Assembly: GCF_003675875.1 (NCBI RefSeq)
Contig: NZ_RCDI01000004.1
Span: 62,001-126,000, forward strand
Direction: 5' to 3'
Length of the DNA stretch: 64,000 nucleotides
Source: Halostella limicola
GTDB taxonomy: Archaea > Halobacteriota > Halobacteria > Halobacteriales > Natronoarchaeaceae
Both the position numbers and the translations under genes were made by a program. Below, piece by piece: positions 1 through 7,768 of this stretch (positions are counted from its first letter, which is position 1; every line of letters starts with the position of its first letter). The notes under the pieces were generated by a model that saw nothing but the letters and a program-made list of their open reading frames with translations, searched no databases and was not told the origin of the DNA.

Positions 1-992
1 ACGGTGACGAGCCACGTCTCCGGGTCGTCCGGCGCGCCGACGTGGTCCTTCGCGGCCTCGGCGCGCACCGCCTCTCGCAGCTGGGCGACGGTCCGGGGCG
101 TGTGGACCACGGTCGGCCGCCCGTAGAGGCCGTACGTCGCGGGCCCCGGCGGCCGCCGCCGCGCCTCGATTCGGTCGTTGCCCTCCAGCGCCTCCAGCGC
201 CATCGTCGGCTCGCCGACCTCGAAGGCGTCCGGGCCGGTCGCGACCTCGAACGTTCCCGGGCCGACCGAGACGGTGGACGACTTTAGGTTCTCCTTCAGC
301 GCATCGAGGCGCGACCGGGCGAGGTCGTGTCGCTCGCCGAGAAACGCCACCACGTCGGTCGCTCCGACGACGTCGGCGACCGCGAGCGCCCCGTCGACGA
401 CGCTCGCGGGATCGGATTCGAGGAGCAGGCGGTCGGCGTCCGCGTTCGGGTCCGCGTCGTTCCCGTTCACGACCACGACGGGGTCGCCGTCGGCCTCGCG
501 GGCCTCGTCCCACTCCTCGACGACCGGGCCGTCGGCGGCGTCCGCGCGGCCGCGTCCCCGGACGCCCGTCTCGCGGGCGACCGATTTGAGCGCTTCGGGG
601 TCGGTCTCTCCCATCGGCGCCGGGTCCGTCGGATCGACCCAGCCGCAGCGCGCGAGGACGCGCCGCTCGCCCGCCGCGAGCGGGCCCTCCGACGGCCACG
701 GGAGCGCGTCCCCGTCGCCGACAGTCTCTGCAGGCGGCTCCAGCAGTTCGTCTGGAAACGGGTTCAGAAGCCCCCGAACCCCCGTCGGCGTCACGCCGCC
801 GTACACCGCGGTCCGGCCGTCACGGGTCATCGCGACGAGGGGTTCCCGCCACGTCGCCCCCGTCGGCCCGACCTGTCGGACGTCGACGCCCGCGTCGGCG
901 GCCTCCCGCGCCGCCCGGAACACGTCTCCACCCCCGCGTGAGCCGACGGTGACTCGCACCGTCGGCCCCGCTCCCTCGGTTCGTTTCGGCAT
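1..992 (-). CDS. NuoF-like NADH:quinone oxidoreductase flavoprotein homologue (partial, C-terminus off window)
   Basis: I translated the reverse strand from the ATG at 992; the frame stays open to the window edge (about 330 residues). The middle aligns by eye with the FMN/NADH fold of NuoF/HoxF: a degenerate glycine loop (GRGR near residue 147), then VVVVNGNDADPNAD and DRLLLESDP, which parallel the VCNADEGEPGT and DRLLLEGDP of NuoF. Further on RRPPGPATYGLYGRPTVVH matches the conserved segment before the SLBB and iron-sulfur part, which would lie off the window. The FMN-binding glycine run is poorer than in true NuoF, so catalysis with NADH is uncertain. Haloarchaeal complex I usually lacks NuoEFG, so this is more likely a stand-alone paralogue. 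It is divergent from the CobW gene. Seen: motifs. Inferred: role. Confidence 0.72.
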   Translation of the reverse strand, partial: MPKRTEGAGPTVRVTVGSRGGGDVFRAAREAADAGVDVRQVGPTGATWREPLVAMTRDGRTAVYGGVTPTGVRGLLNPFPDELLEPPAETVGDGDALPWPSEGPLAAGERRVLARCGWVDPTDPAPMGETDPEALKSVARETGVRGRGRADAADGPVVEEWDEAREADGDPVVVVNGNDADPNADADRLLLESDPASVVDGALAVADVVGATDVVAFLGERHDLARSRLDALKENLKSSTVSVGPGTFEVATGPDAFEVGEPTMALEALEGNDRIEARRRPPGPATYGLYGRPTVVHTPRTVAQLREAVRAEAAKDHVGAPDDPETWLVT

Positions 993-1078
993 GGACACGT
1001 GAACGGATGCTGTAATGTTAAATGTTGTCTAATATCATGAAAGGGTTCTTATTGGTACGATGCTAGCTAACCTGTGAC

Positions 1079-2245
1079 ATGAACGCTCCGATCGACGGTG
1101 ACGCCATCCCCGTCACCACGATCAGCGGGCCGCTCGGCGCGGGCAAGACGACGCTCGTCAACAGGCTGTTGAGCGACCCGGGCGACAGGCGCATCGCCGT
1201 CGTGGTCAACGACATGGGCGAGGTGAACGTCGACGCCGCGCTGATAGAGGACGGGACGGACGAGGGGATCGTCGACCTCTCGAACGGCTGTATCTGCTGT
1301 CGCCTGCAGGACGACTTCGTCACGGAGGCGACGCGGCTGGCAGAGGCGCGGTCGTTCGACTACCTCGTCGTCGAGGCGTCGGGGATCAGCGAACCGATCC
1401 CGATCGCCCGGGCGATGACGGTTGGCACCGAGGACCGGGATCCGCCGGACGGGTTCCGACTCGACACGACCGTGTCGGTCATCGACGCCTACGGGTTCTG
1501 GAAGGCGTTCGACCCCGACGAGTCGCTGCCCGCCGCCGCGCCCGACCCGGAGCGGCCCCTGACGGAGGTGCTCGTCGATCAGGTGGAGTTCTGCGACGTG
1601 CTCCTGCTGAACAAGTGCGACATGGTGCCCGACGACGCCCTCGACGCGGTCGAGGCGGCGATACGGGAACTCCAGCCTCGGGCGATGCTCTATCGGACGA
1701 CGTACTCCGAGGTGGACCCGTCGACGGTCCTGGGAACGGGCCTGTTCGATTTCGAGGAGGCACGCCGGCAACAGGGGTGGAAGCGGGCGCTCGCGGCGGG
1801 TGAGGGTACGCATGGCGGCGACGGAGCCGGCAGCGACGGAACTCACGCGCACGACCACGGCGACTCCGACCACGACCACGGCGACGCGTCCGCCGCCGAG
1901 GCCCACGGCGTCGAGTCCTTCGTCTACCGCGCCGCCCGTCCGTTCCACCCTGAGCGTTTCGACGCGTGGCTGGACGACTGGCGCGGCGACGTGATCCGCG
2001 CGAAGGGGTTCGCCTGGCTGGCGAGCCGACCAGACGAGGTCGTCGGAGTCAGCCAGGCCGGCCCCGCGGTGCAGGCCGGACCGATCGGCGAATGGGGGGA
2101 CGACGACCCCGCGACCCGACTGGTGTTCATCGGCCGCGAGGTGGACGAGACGGCGATCACGGCGGAGCTCGACGACTGCCTCGTGACGGAGGACGCTGGT
2201 TCGTGGGCGCGGTCGGACGACGCGTTCCCTCGCGGCTCCGGCTGA
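1079..2245 (+). CDS. CobW/G3E family GTPase, metallochaperone-type
   Basis: A P-loop GTPase of the COG0523 (CobW/YjiA/ZagA) family, cytoplasmic, expected to couple GTP hydrolysis to delivery of a metal such as Zn or Co to a client. Walker A GPLGAGKTT is at residues 17-25, the family metal site CICC at 71-74 (GCICC), and the NKCD-type guanine-specificity motif (LLLNKCD) near residue 180. A histidine- and aspartate-rich linker (HAHDHGDSDHDHGD, about residues 258-272) separates the GTPase from the C-terminal CobW domain and is a plausible metal buffer. Length (388 aa) is normal. The start ATG follows a short spacer and the nearest upstream gene is divergent. Client unknown; no Zur- or cobalamin-type gene lies next to it. 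Confidence 0.9.
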   Translation: MNAPIDGDAIPVTTISGPLGAGKTTLVNRLLSDPGDRRIAVVVNDMGEVNVDAALIEDGTDEGIVDLSNGCICCRLQDDFVTEATRLAEARSFDYLVVEASGISEPIPIARAMTVGTEDRDPPDGFRLDTTVSVIDAYGFWKAFDPDESLPAAAPDPERPLTEVLVDQVEFCDVLLLNKCDMVPDDALDAVEAAIRELQPRAMLYRTTYSEVDPSTVLGTGLFDFEEARRQQGWKRALAAGEGTHGGDGAGSDGTHAHDHGDSDHDHGDASAAEAHGVESFVYRAARPFHPERFDAWLDDWRGDVIRAKGFAWLASRPDEVVGVSQAGPAVQAGPIGEWGDDDPATRLVFIGREVDETAITAELDDCLVTEDAGSWARSDDAFPRGSG

Positions 2246-2300
2246 GGGACGGCGCGGCGGTGGATAGATCCTGGCGCTCGGATGCCCTAGAAATGGCAGT

Positions 2301-2413
2301 CCTCGCTCCGCGCTGCCTGCCCTCGGTCCGCGTTGCGCCGCCCCAGCCCGCGCTGCATCGTCCTCAGTCCGCATTGCATAGTCCTCAGTCTCCGCCGCAT
2401 CCCTCAGTCCGTG
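2301..2413. repeat. Degenerate tandem repeat, about 20-21 bp period, six units
   Basis: Successive units begin near 2301, 2321, 2342, 2362, 2383 and 2402 and share the core CCTCAGTCCGC followed by TTGCAT or a variant. The array fills the gap after the CobW gene; its last unit runs into the 3' end of the small reverse-strand gene at 2404. No larger element is visible. Confidence 0.65.
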
Positions 2414-2565
2414 CCGTAACCGACCTCCTCGCGGAGGTCGTCCCAGGACTCGTGGAAGCCGTAGGTGGACCGGGACTCGCCCACGACGGCGTCCTGATAC
2501 ACGTCGTCGTACTCCAGAAGCGCCGTCCAGCCGTCGTGGTAGCGATAGCTGCAGTACTGACACAT
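2404..2565 (-). CDS. Small haloarchaeal protein of unknown function (53 aa)
   Basis: The ATG at 2565 gives a 53-residue acidic protein opening with MCQYCSYRYHDGW. The CxxC at positions 2-5 could be half of a metal site, but there is no second pair. Later residues are aromatic-rich (LLEYDDVYQDAV). A TTG 27 bases further upstream would add MFVVAVLVH, which looks hydrophobic but is less likely to be used. It stands upstream of the PLP-enzyme gene on the same strand in a convergent arrangement with CobW, and its 3' end overlaps the tandem repeat. I do not recognise a family with certainty; the composition and codon use support a real gene. Confidence 0.55.
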   Translation of the reverse strand: MCQYCSYRYHDGWTALLEYDDVYQDAVVGESRSTYGFHESWDDLREEVGYGTD

Positions 2566-2660
2566 GTGAACGAGTACCGCGACGACGAACAAAGAGGTGT
2601 CGGCGGGCGCTTCCTCCGGCCGACCACCGACGCCCTCTCGGAGGGGATCCGCGGCGTCTC

Positions 2661-3686
2661 CTACTCCCCCTCAGCGAGGATCCGTCGCAGCTTCTCCGCG
2701 TCGAGGTTCCGGCCGGAGACCGGCAGAACGACCGTCCCGCCGCGGAGTTCCTCGGACCGCTGCCGCATCGCGGCGACGGCGGCGGCGCTGGCGCCCTCCA
2801 TCACGACCGTCTCGTCGACGAGCAGGTCGCGGACGCCCGCCCGGAGCGCCTCCTCGCTGACGAGACGGAAGTCGTCGAGTCGCTCGCGGAGCAGGCGCGT
2901 CGTGAGCGCGAAGGGGACCCGAGTCGCCAGTCCCTCGGCGAACGTCTCCATCCGGTCGCTCGGGTCGAGGTGGTCCTCCGCCCACGCCCGGTACATCGCC
3001 GGCGCGGCCTCGGACTGCGCGCCGACGACCGTCGCGTCGGTCAACTCGCCGACCGTGAGGCAGTAGCCCGACGCGCTCGACCCGCCGCCGACCGGGCAGA
3101 ACACGTAGTCCACGTCGGGGAGGTCCTCGACCACCTCAAGGCCGGCGGTGCCGACGCCGGCCACCAGGTCGGGGTCGTTCGCGGAGTGGACGTACCGGTA
3201 CCCCTCCGCGGCGGCCAGTTCCTCCGCCCGCTCGCGCGCCTCGTCGAAGTCGTCGCCGTACTCCCGCACGTCCGCGCCGAGGCGCTCCATCGCGGTCACC
3301 TTGGTCGGGTTGGCGTCCTCCGGGACGACGATGGTGACCGGCACGTCGAAAGTCCGCCCCGCGTAGGCGACGGACTGGCCGTGGTTGCCGGTGCTCGCGG
3401 CGATCAGCCCCGGGTCGCGAAACTCGGGGTCGAGTCGTGAGACGAGGGTGATCCCGCCGCGCACCTTGAACGCCCCCGTCGGGAGAGTGTCCTCGCGCTT
3501 CAGGTAGACGTCGGCGTCGAACTCGGCTGAGAGCGGTTCGCTCCGAACCAGCGGAGTCCGGGGAAGGTGCTCGCGGACCGTCCGTCGGGCGCGGTAAACG
3601 TCCGCGACGGACGGTGCCGAGAGGTCGTGGTACGGGAAGACGGTGGTCTCGTCCGGCGAATCGACCGGTTCGTACTCTGGAGCCAC
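2661..3686 (-). CDS. Threonine/serine dehydratase-like PLP enzyme (fold type II)
   Basis: Predicted to deaminate threonine or serine to the 2-oxo acid with pyridoxal phosphate, in the cytoplasm. The PLP lysine sits in TGAFKVRGG, preceded by TPLVRSEPLS and YLKRED, the usual IlvA/tryptophan synthase beta layout; the phosphate-binding loop is GGGSSASG in the middle. There is no C-terminal ACT regulatory domain, so it resembles the catabolic or biodegradative form rather than biosynthetic IlvA. I chose the GTG at 3686 (about 341 aa), because the conserved region begins soon after and a TTTTGTA element lies about 28 bases upstream; the frame is open to a GTG at 3725. A racemase or 2,3-diaminopropionate-type specificity cannot be excluded from sequence alone. 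Confidence 0.85.
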   Translation of the reverse strand: MAPEYEPVDSPDETTVFPYHDLSAPSVADVYRARRTVREHLPRTPLVRSEPLSAEFDADVYLKREDTLPTGAFKVRGGITLVSRLDPEFRDPGLIAASTGNHGQSVAYAGRTFDVPVTIVVPEDANPTKVTAMERLGADVREYGDDFDEARERAEELAAAEGYRYVHSANDPDLVAGVGTAGLEVVEDLPDVDYVFCPVGGGSSASGYCLTVGELTDATVVGAQSEAAPAMYRAWAEDHLDPSDRMETFAEGLATRVPFALTTRLLRERLDDFRLVSEEALRAGVRDLLVDETVVMEGASAAAVAAMRQRSEELRGGTVVLPVSGRNLDAEKLRRILAEGE

Positions 3687-3806
3687 GGTTGCTTTCGCCT
3701 TCGCCGACCAGGTACAAAAGCTCACGTGACGGCCGAAAAGCGCCGGTTCTCGCCACCAAGGTGGTTTGGAACAAGGGTCATCAGTACTTGAGCGCCAAGC
3801 TATGGC

Positions 3807-3905
3807 ATGACGAACTCGAAGCGGGAGACGACTAGCGAAGCGCGGATGGAGACGACGGTCGAGACGGCAATGGATGCCGCCGTCCGGCGGGGTGTGGGCG
3901 CGTGA
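3807..3905 (+). CDS. Putative small ORF (32 aa) coupled to the zinc-ribbon gene
   Basis: ATG at 3807 opens a 32-codon frame rich in Thr, Glu and Arg (MTNSKRETTSEARMETT...). Its TGA (3903-3905) overlaps the GTG start of the next gene (3902) in a GTGA arrangement, the same coupling seen between real genes in this window. It may be a leader peptide for translational coupling rather than a functional protein. No family recognised. Confidence 0.35.
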   Translation: MTNSKRETTSEARMETTVETAMDAAVRRGVGA

Positions 3906-4048
3906 GCGACAGCGCGAATCCCCGCGGCGACGGCGAGGCGTGCGTCTGCGAGAAGTGCGGCGACGCGTTCCGGCTCGTCTCCGTGCTGCCCGCGGCGTCC
4001 GAGTGGGAGTACTGCCCGACGTGCATGGAAGAGTACATGAACCGCTGA
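3902..4048 (+). CDS. Small zinc-ribbon protein (48 aa)
   Basis: The GTG start at 3902 gives a 48-residue protein with two cysteine pairs, CVCEKC near residues 13-18 and CPTC near residues 38-41, the classic four-cysteine zinc ribbon of haloarchaeal micro-proteins. The acidic remainder and the WEYCPTC segment fit that class. It is preceded without a gap by a 32-codon ORF and is convergent with the dehydrogenase gene at 4117. Many such proteins in haloarchaea lack a known function; nucleic-acid or protein binding is only a guess. Confidence 0.6.
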   Translation: MSDSANPRGDGEACVCEKCGDAFRLVSVLPAASEWEYCPTCMEEYMNR

Positions 4049-4116
4049 GTCAGGCCCGCCGCGCGAACGGCTCCCTGTCCCGCGGCGTCGCGTAAAAAAC
4101 GAGTGCGGACCGTGGC

Positions 4117-5280
4117 TTACGGCTCCAGCAGGACCTTCGTGACGCCCTCCTCGCGGTCGTCGAACTTCTGGTACATCTCCGGCGCTTCGTCGAGGCTGAC
4201 CCGGTGCGAGACGACGAAGCTCGGGTCGGCGCGGCCCTCGATGATCAGGTCGCGGAGCTCGCGGTTGTACTCCTTGACGTTGCACTGGCCGGTGCCGAGC
4301 TTCTGACCCTTCTCGAACAGTAGGCCGAAGTCGATCCCGAGCCGACCCTGCGCGGCCATCTCGTCGGGCGCGCCGGGGTCCTCGGGGACGTACAGGCCCG
4401 GGATCCCGAGTTCGCCGGTCGGCCGGACCGTCCGGATGAGGTTGTTGATGACGATCGCCGGGTTCTCGCGCGCAGGGTCGTACGCGTCGTCGCCTTCCTT
4501 GTCCGGGTCGATGGCCTGATAGCCCACCGCGTCGACGCCCTTGTCCACGCCGCCGCCGTGGTGCTCCTTGATCTGCTCGACCGGGTCCGCCTCCTCGAAG
4601 TTGATCGCGGTCGCGTCGCAGTGCTCCTCGGCGAGTTCGAGGCGGCTCGGGACGCGGTCGACCACGTAGATCTCCGCCGCGCCCTTGATCTTTGCGCTGT
4701 AGGCGGCCATCAGCCCCACCGGCCCCGCGCCGTAGATGGCGACCGACTCGCCGGGCTGGAGGTTCGCCAGTTCGGTGCCGTGCCACCCCGTCGGGAAGAT
4801 GTCCGCGAGTAGCGCGAACGAGTCCTCGTGCTCGTCGCCCTCCGGCAGTTTGAGCGCGTTGAAGTCCGCGTACGGGATGCGGAGCTTCTCGGCCTGGCCG
4901 CCCTTGTACGGTCCCATCGCGACGTAACCGTACGCGCCGCCGGCGAAGCCGGGGTTCACGTTCGTACAGAACCCGGTGTAGCCGTCCTCGCAGTTCTCAC
5001 AGAACCCGCAGGCCACGTTGAACGGCGCGACGACGCGGTCGCCCTCCTCCAGAGAGCTGACCGCGTCACCGACCTCCGTCACTACCCCCATGTTCTCGTG
5101 TCCGAACACGATCCCCGGCTCGGCCGCGGTCCGACCCTCGTACATGTGCAGGTCTGACCCGCAGATGCACGACGTCGTGATGTCGATCAGCACGTCGTTC
5201 GGATGCTCGATCTCCGGTTCGTCTACCTCTTCCACCGCTACCTCGTGTTCCCCCTTGTACACGACGGCTTTCATTGACAT
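4117..5280 (-). CDS. Zinc-dependent alcohol/formaldehyde dehydrogenase (glutathione-independent FdhA type)
   Basis: A 387-residue medium-chain dehydrogenase. Catalytic zinc ligands appear in CICGSDLHMYEG (Cys near residue 39) and GHENMG (His/Glu near 62), and the structural zinc lobe in CGFCENCEDGYTGFC. The Rossmann NAD motif is GAGPVGL. The long insertions (for example PTGWHGTELANL, YQAIDPD, and the C-terminal CNVKEYNREL) match Pseudomonas-type glutathione-independent formaldehyde dehydrogenase and its haloarchaeal homologues rather than simple ADH. It would oxidise formaldehyde or another small aldehyde or alcohol with NAD. It stands alone with a long AT-rich upstream region. Substrate is inferred from family only. 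Confidence 0.88.
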   Translation of the reverse strand: MSMKAVVYKGEHEVAVEEVDEPEIEHPNDVLIDITTSCICGSDLHMYEGRTAAEPGIVFGHENMGVVTEVGDAVSSLEEGDRVVAPFNVACGFCENCEDGYTGFCTNVNPGFAGGAYGYVAMGPYKGGQAEKLRIPYADFNALKLPEGDEHEDSFALLADIFPTGWHGTELANLQPGESVAIYGAGPVGLMAAYSAKIKGAAEIYVVDRVPSRLELAEEHCDATAINFEEADPVEQIKEHHGGGVDKGVDAVGYQAIDPDKEGDDAYDPARENPAIVINNLIRTVRPTGELGIPGLYVPEDPGAPDEMAAQGRLGIDFGLLFEKGQKLGTGQCNVKEYNRELRDLIIEGRADPSFVVSHRVSLDEAPEMYQKFDDREEGVTKVLLEP

Positions 5281-5576
5281 TGTCTAACAGCCCACACATA
5301 GGCAACGTCCGCTGTAACTTAATGCTAATTTATGATAGTAGAGTAATACCGAAAACTCGTGTCAAGTTCCTCCCAGTAACCGGCCAGGATTGCCGAATCC
5401 CGCGCGTACTGTCGGTGTGCGGTGCAGACCGCTACGCATCCTTGTCTGTCATTCCGGGACGCGTACGCGATTCGTCCGGTAGTGAAGCCGTTGTTACGAG
5501 AGTAGTGACGCGCGCGTTCTCACTTCTTTCATTACGGTACCGTTTAATATCGAAATACCACCTAATCAGGTGTTCG
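5281..5576. other. Intergenic region between divergent genes
   Basis: About 296 bases, more AT-rich than the surroundings, holding the promoters of the dehydrogenase (leftward) and of the zinc-finger gene (rightward; CGTTTAATATCG at 5541-5552 is a good TATA candidate 25-36 bases before the ATG). One frame is open through it but shows no protein-like composition. No other feature seen. Confidence 0.4.
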
Positions 5577-5747
5577 ATGGAAGACGGACCAGCATCGGGG
5601 GGTGAACCGCAGACGTTCGGACGGTGTACGGCGTGCGGTACCGTCTACGCGGTACAGCGGACGAAGGAGGGGAACATCAGACCGGTTGGCACTGACGGCT
5701 CTTGCGGATGTGGAAACGAGCAGTTCGAACCGCTCTTCGAACCGTAG
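5577..5747 (+). CDS. Small zinc-finger protein (56 aa)
   Basis: The ATG at 5577 gives 56 residues with CTACGTVYAVQ and a second cluster CGCG, a compact four-cysteine zinc ribbon. The spacing CxxC ... CxC and the ending EQFEPLFEP resemble haloarchaeal zinc-finger micro-proteins. The frame is open further upstream, but the TATA-like TTTAATAT 25-36 bases before this ATG supports a leaderless start here. It is convergent with the binding-protein gene at 5766. Function unknown. Confidence 0.65.
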   Translation: MEDGPASGGEPQTFGRCTACGTVYAVQRTKEGNIRPVGTDGSCGCGNEQFEPLFEP

Positions 5748-5765
5748 CGCCCGCTCGTCGTCCCG

Positions 5766-6947
5766 TCAGAACTCTCCGCGGATCACGTTCGCGACGCGTT
5801 GGTGGTCGAACAGCTGTTCCTCCTCCGGGAGGCTCGGATAGGGGCCCTCGTCGTAGGTCGGCCACTCGCCGAACTGCTCGGGGTAGAGCTGTTTCGCCGT
5901 CATCTCGATCTGGAAGAGGTTCACGAGCGGCCCCTGGTGGCGCGTCCCCTGCGCGTGGACTCGGCCGTCCTGAACGGCGGTGATCACGCTCGCGACGGGG
6001 TCGTCCTCCAGACCGCTCCGGATCGCGGCCATGTCGCGGAGGTCGACCGTCCCGCCGAGAACGATCAGCACGTCGGGGTCGGCTTCGACGAGCGCCTCGT
6101 AATCGATCTGGTCGCCGTTGCCCACGTCGTCCCCGAACGCGTCGACCGCTCCGAACGGTCGGGTGTGCGACGTGTGGTAGCCGGGCGCGTTCACCCGGTA
6201 CACCCACATGCTCTCGTCCGTCGTCGACGTGAGGACCATCGCCACGCTCGGCCGCTCGTTCTCGGGCGGGAGGTTCTCGCGGACGGTCGAGAGCATCGCG
6301 TCGCGCTCCTCGAGCAGGGCCTCGTAGCGGTTCCGCTCCCGGAGCGCGTCGGCGACGCGTCCGAACTGCTCCCAGAGGGTGTAGTACTCGTAGTCGTCCG
6401 CGTACTCGCTCGGCGGCTCCCGGTGCTGGTCGCTGAACGTGTTGCCGAACCACGGCCCCACCGTGTCCCGGACCTCCTCGATGTCCGACTGCTCCCAGTT
6501 CTCCATCGTCAGGACGTTCGCGGGGTCGGCGAGGTGGACGTCGCTGTCGAGTTCGTACAGCGTCTCCTTGTCGGGATTCCACGCGGCGTAGAGGTCCGCC
6601 CAGTCGACCGAGACGCCGTCGAGGGGGTCGACGAAGGCGCTCATCAGCGAGTCGGTGTACTCGGGCGAGTAGACGCCGGTGAGGTCGTCTCCCCGGCCGA
6701 GCGCGAGCGCCATGTCGGCGTGGTGGCTCAGCACCGTGAACACGTCCTCGGGTTTCGACTCGAACTCTACTTCTCCGACCGGGGCTATCGACGCCGTGTA
6801 CGCCGGTTCGTCGTCGGTCTTTCCCCCCGATTCCGCGTCACCCCCGGCGGAACAGCCGGCGAGCAGCCCGCTCCCGACGACTGCGCTGCCGTATGTCAGG
6901 ACCTCCCGTCGCGTCGGTTCCGGTGATCGCGTGGAATCGCTGCCCAT
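5766..6947 (-). CDS. Iron/siderophore-type ABC transporter substrate-binding lipoprotein
   Basis: A 393-residue periplasmic-binding protein of the BtuF/FepB (TroA-like helical backbone) class. The N-terminus has a twin-arginine motif (TRREVLTYG, residues 12-20) and a lipobox LLAGC with Cys at 32, so it is probably Tat-exported and lipid-anchored outside the membrane. Family landmarks include GRGDDLTGVYSPEY, EADPDVLIVLGG and the C-terminal FQIEMTAKQLYPEQF. Two DtxR-type iron boxes lie immediately upstream, one only 5 bases from the ATG, which argues for iron-repressed ferric-siderophore uptake. No permease or ATPase gene adjoins it, so partners must be elsewhere. Cobalamin or heme as ligand is possible but less supported. 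Confidence 0.87.
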   Translation of the reverse strand: MGSDSTRSPEPTRREVLTYGSAVVGSGLLAGCSAGGDAESGGKTDDEPAYTASIAPVGEVEFESKPEDVFTVLSHHADMALALGRGDDLTGVYSPEYTDSLMSAFVDPLDGVSVDWADLYAAWNPDKETLYELDSDVHLADPANVLTMENWEQSDIEEVRDTVGPWFGNTFSDQHREPPSEYADDYEYYTLWEQFGRVADALRERNRYEALLEERDAMLSTVRENLPPENERPSVAMVLTSTTDESMWVYRVNAPGYHTSHTRPFGAVDAFGDDVGNGDQIDYEALVEADPDVLIVLGGTVDLRDMAAIRSGLEDDPVASVITAVQDGRVHAQGTRHQGPLVNLFQIEMTAKQLYPEQFGEWPTYDEGPYPSLPEEEQLFDHQRVANVIRGEF

Positions 6948-6951
6948 GAGG

Positions 6952-6967
6952 TTTAGGCTACCCTAAA
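6952..6967. promoter_or_regulatory. DtxR/IdeR-type iron box
   Basis: TTTAGG-CTAC-CCTAAA is an inverted repeat with a 4-base spacer and closely resembles the bacterial DtxR/IdeR box (TTAGG...CCTAA), which haloarchaeal DtxR homologues are also expected to read. It lies 5 bases before the start of the binding-protein gene, over the expected transcription start of a leaderless gene, a repressing position. Confidence 0.75.
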
Positions 6968-6988
6968 ACACCATAGTGATTCCGATTC

Positions 6989-7002
6989 CTAGGCAGGCCT
7001 AA
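6989..7002. promoter_or_regulatory. Second, weaker iron box
   Basis: CTAGG-CAGG-CCTAA keeps the half-site and 4-base spacer of the first box with one mismatch. The two centres are 36 bases apart, so it flanks the promoter upstream. Confidence 0.5.
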
Positions 7003-7063
7003 TACTCGTCCCAGTCGGTTCTCGTCGAGCGCGGACGACCGCGGCTACGCTACGAGACGGCTG

Positions 7064-7636
7064 TTACGCGGCGTCACCGACGACGTTTCCGAGGACGCGG
7101 TCGCCGAACGCGAGGACGAGCAGCGCGCCGACGAGGTCGAAAACCAGATCCAGCAGCGTGTCGGTCGCCCCGTAGTGGACGAGTATCGGTTCGAGGCCGA
7201 CGCGCTCTGCGACGGCGTGGATCCCGTATTCGAGGAGTTCCCACGCGAGTCCGAGGGTGACGACGGCGGCGAGGACTCGCGGGCGGGGATCGCGGCCGTT
7301 CCGACGCGCCGCCGCGAAGACGGTCCCGCCGAGGAGCGTCGCGGAGTGGGCGTGCGTGAGATGGTCCCACCACCACACGTCGTCGTACAGTCCGAGCATG
7401 CCAGCGGCGTGGGTGACCATCGCCGACTCCACGTACAGCCGCTGCCACGGGCGGAACTCGACGCCGTACCAGCGTTCCGCGAGCCCGGGGAGGTACGTGG
7501 CGGCGAACGAGAGGGCGGCGTTGACCACCGCCCCGGGGTTTCGCCGCCGAAGCCCGGCGAGAAACACCCCGAGTATCGCGCACCTGATACCGCCTTCGGC
7601 CGTCCGTTCCGCCGCCGTCCGTGGGGACTCCGTCAT
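7064..7636 (-). CDS. Integral membrane protein, DUF2238/YjdF-like
   Basis: The ATG at 7636 gives about 190 residues with around five hydrophobic segments. The block WWWDHLTHAHSATLLGG in the middle, followed by ELLEYGIHAVAERVG and TDTLLDLVFDLVGALL, is characteristic of the YjdF/DUF2238 membrane family, whose histidines and acids face the membrane. Biochemical role unknown. A long upstream extension of the frame is antisense to the UspA gene and is not part of the protein. It is divergent from the UspA gene, with roughly 130 bases between starts. Confidence 0.75.
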   Translation of the reverse strand: MTESPRTAAERTAEGGIRCAILGVFLAGLRRRNPGAVVNAALSFAATYLPGLAERWYGVEFRPWQRLYVESAMVTHAAGMLGLYDDVWWWDHLTHAHSATLLGGTVFAAARRNGRDPRPRVLAAVVTLGLAWELLEYGIHAVAERVGLEPILVHYGATDTLLDLVFDLVGALLVLAFGDRVLGNVVGDAA

Positions 7637-7768
7637 CGATACTCGTTGGTACGCCACAGCTCGGAAAATAGGTGGTGATCCGCGCAGGCACCCACCGATC
7701 ACGTGGTTCCGGATCCCCGCTCCGACCTGCGGCTTGATGACTCCCGGGAACGAACAACCGTCCAACGG

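Noticed and set aside
1067..2563. Long minus-strand frame opposite the CobW gene
   Set aside because: The plus strand has an intact GTPase with Walker A and CICC; the minus frame is only a reverse shadow.
5274..5576. Extended start of the zinc-finger gene at 5274
   Set aside because: The added residues (RVKFLPVTGQDC and on) are not like the family and lie over promoter DNA; the ATG at 5577 fits a leaderless start.
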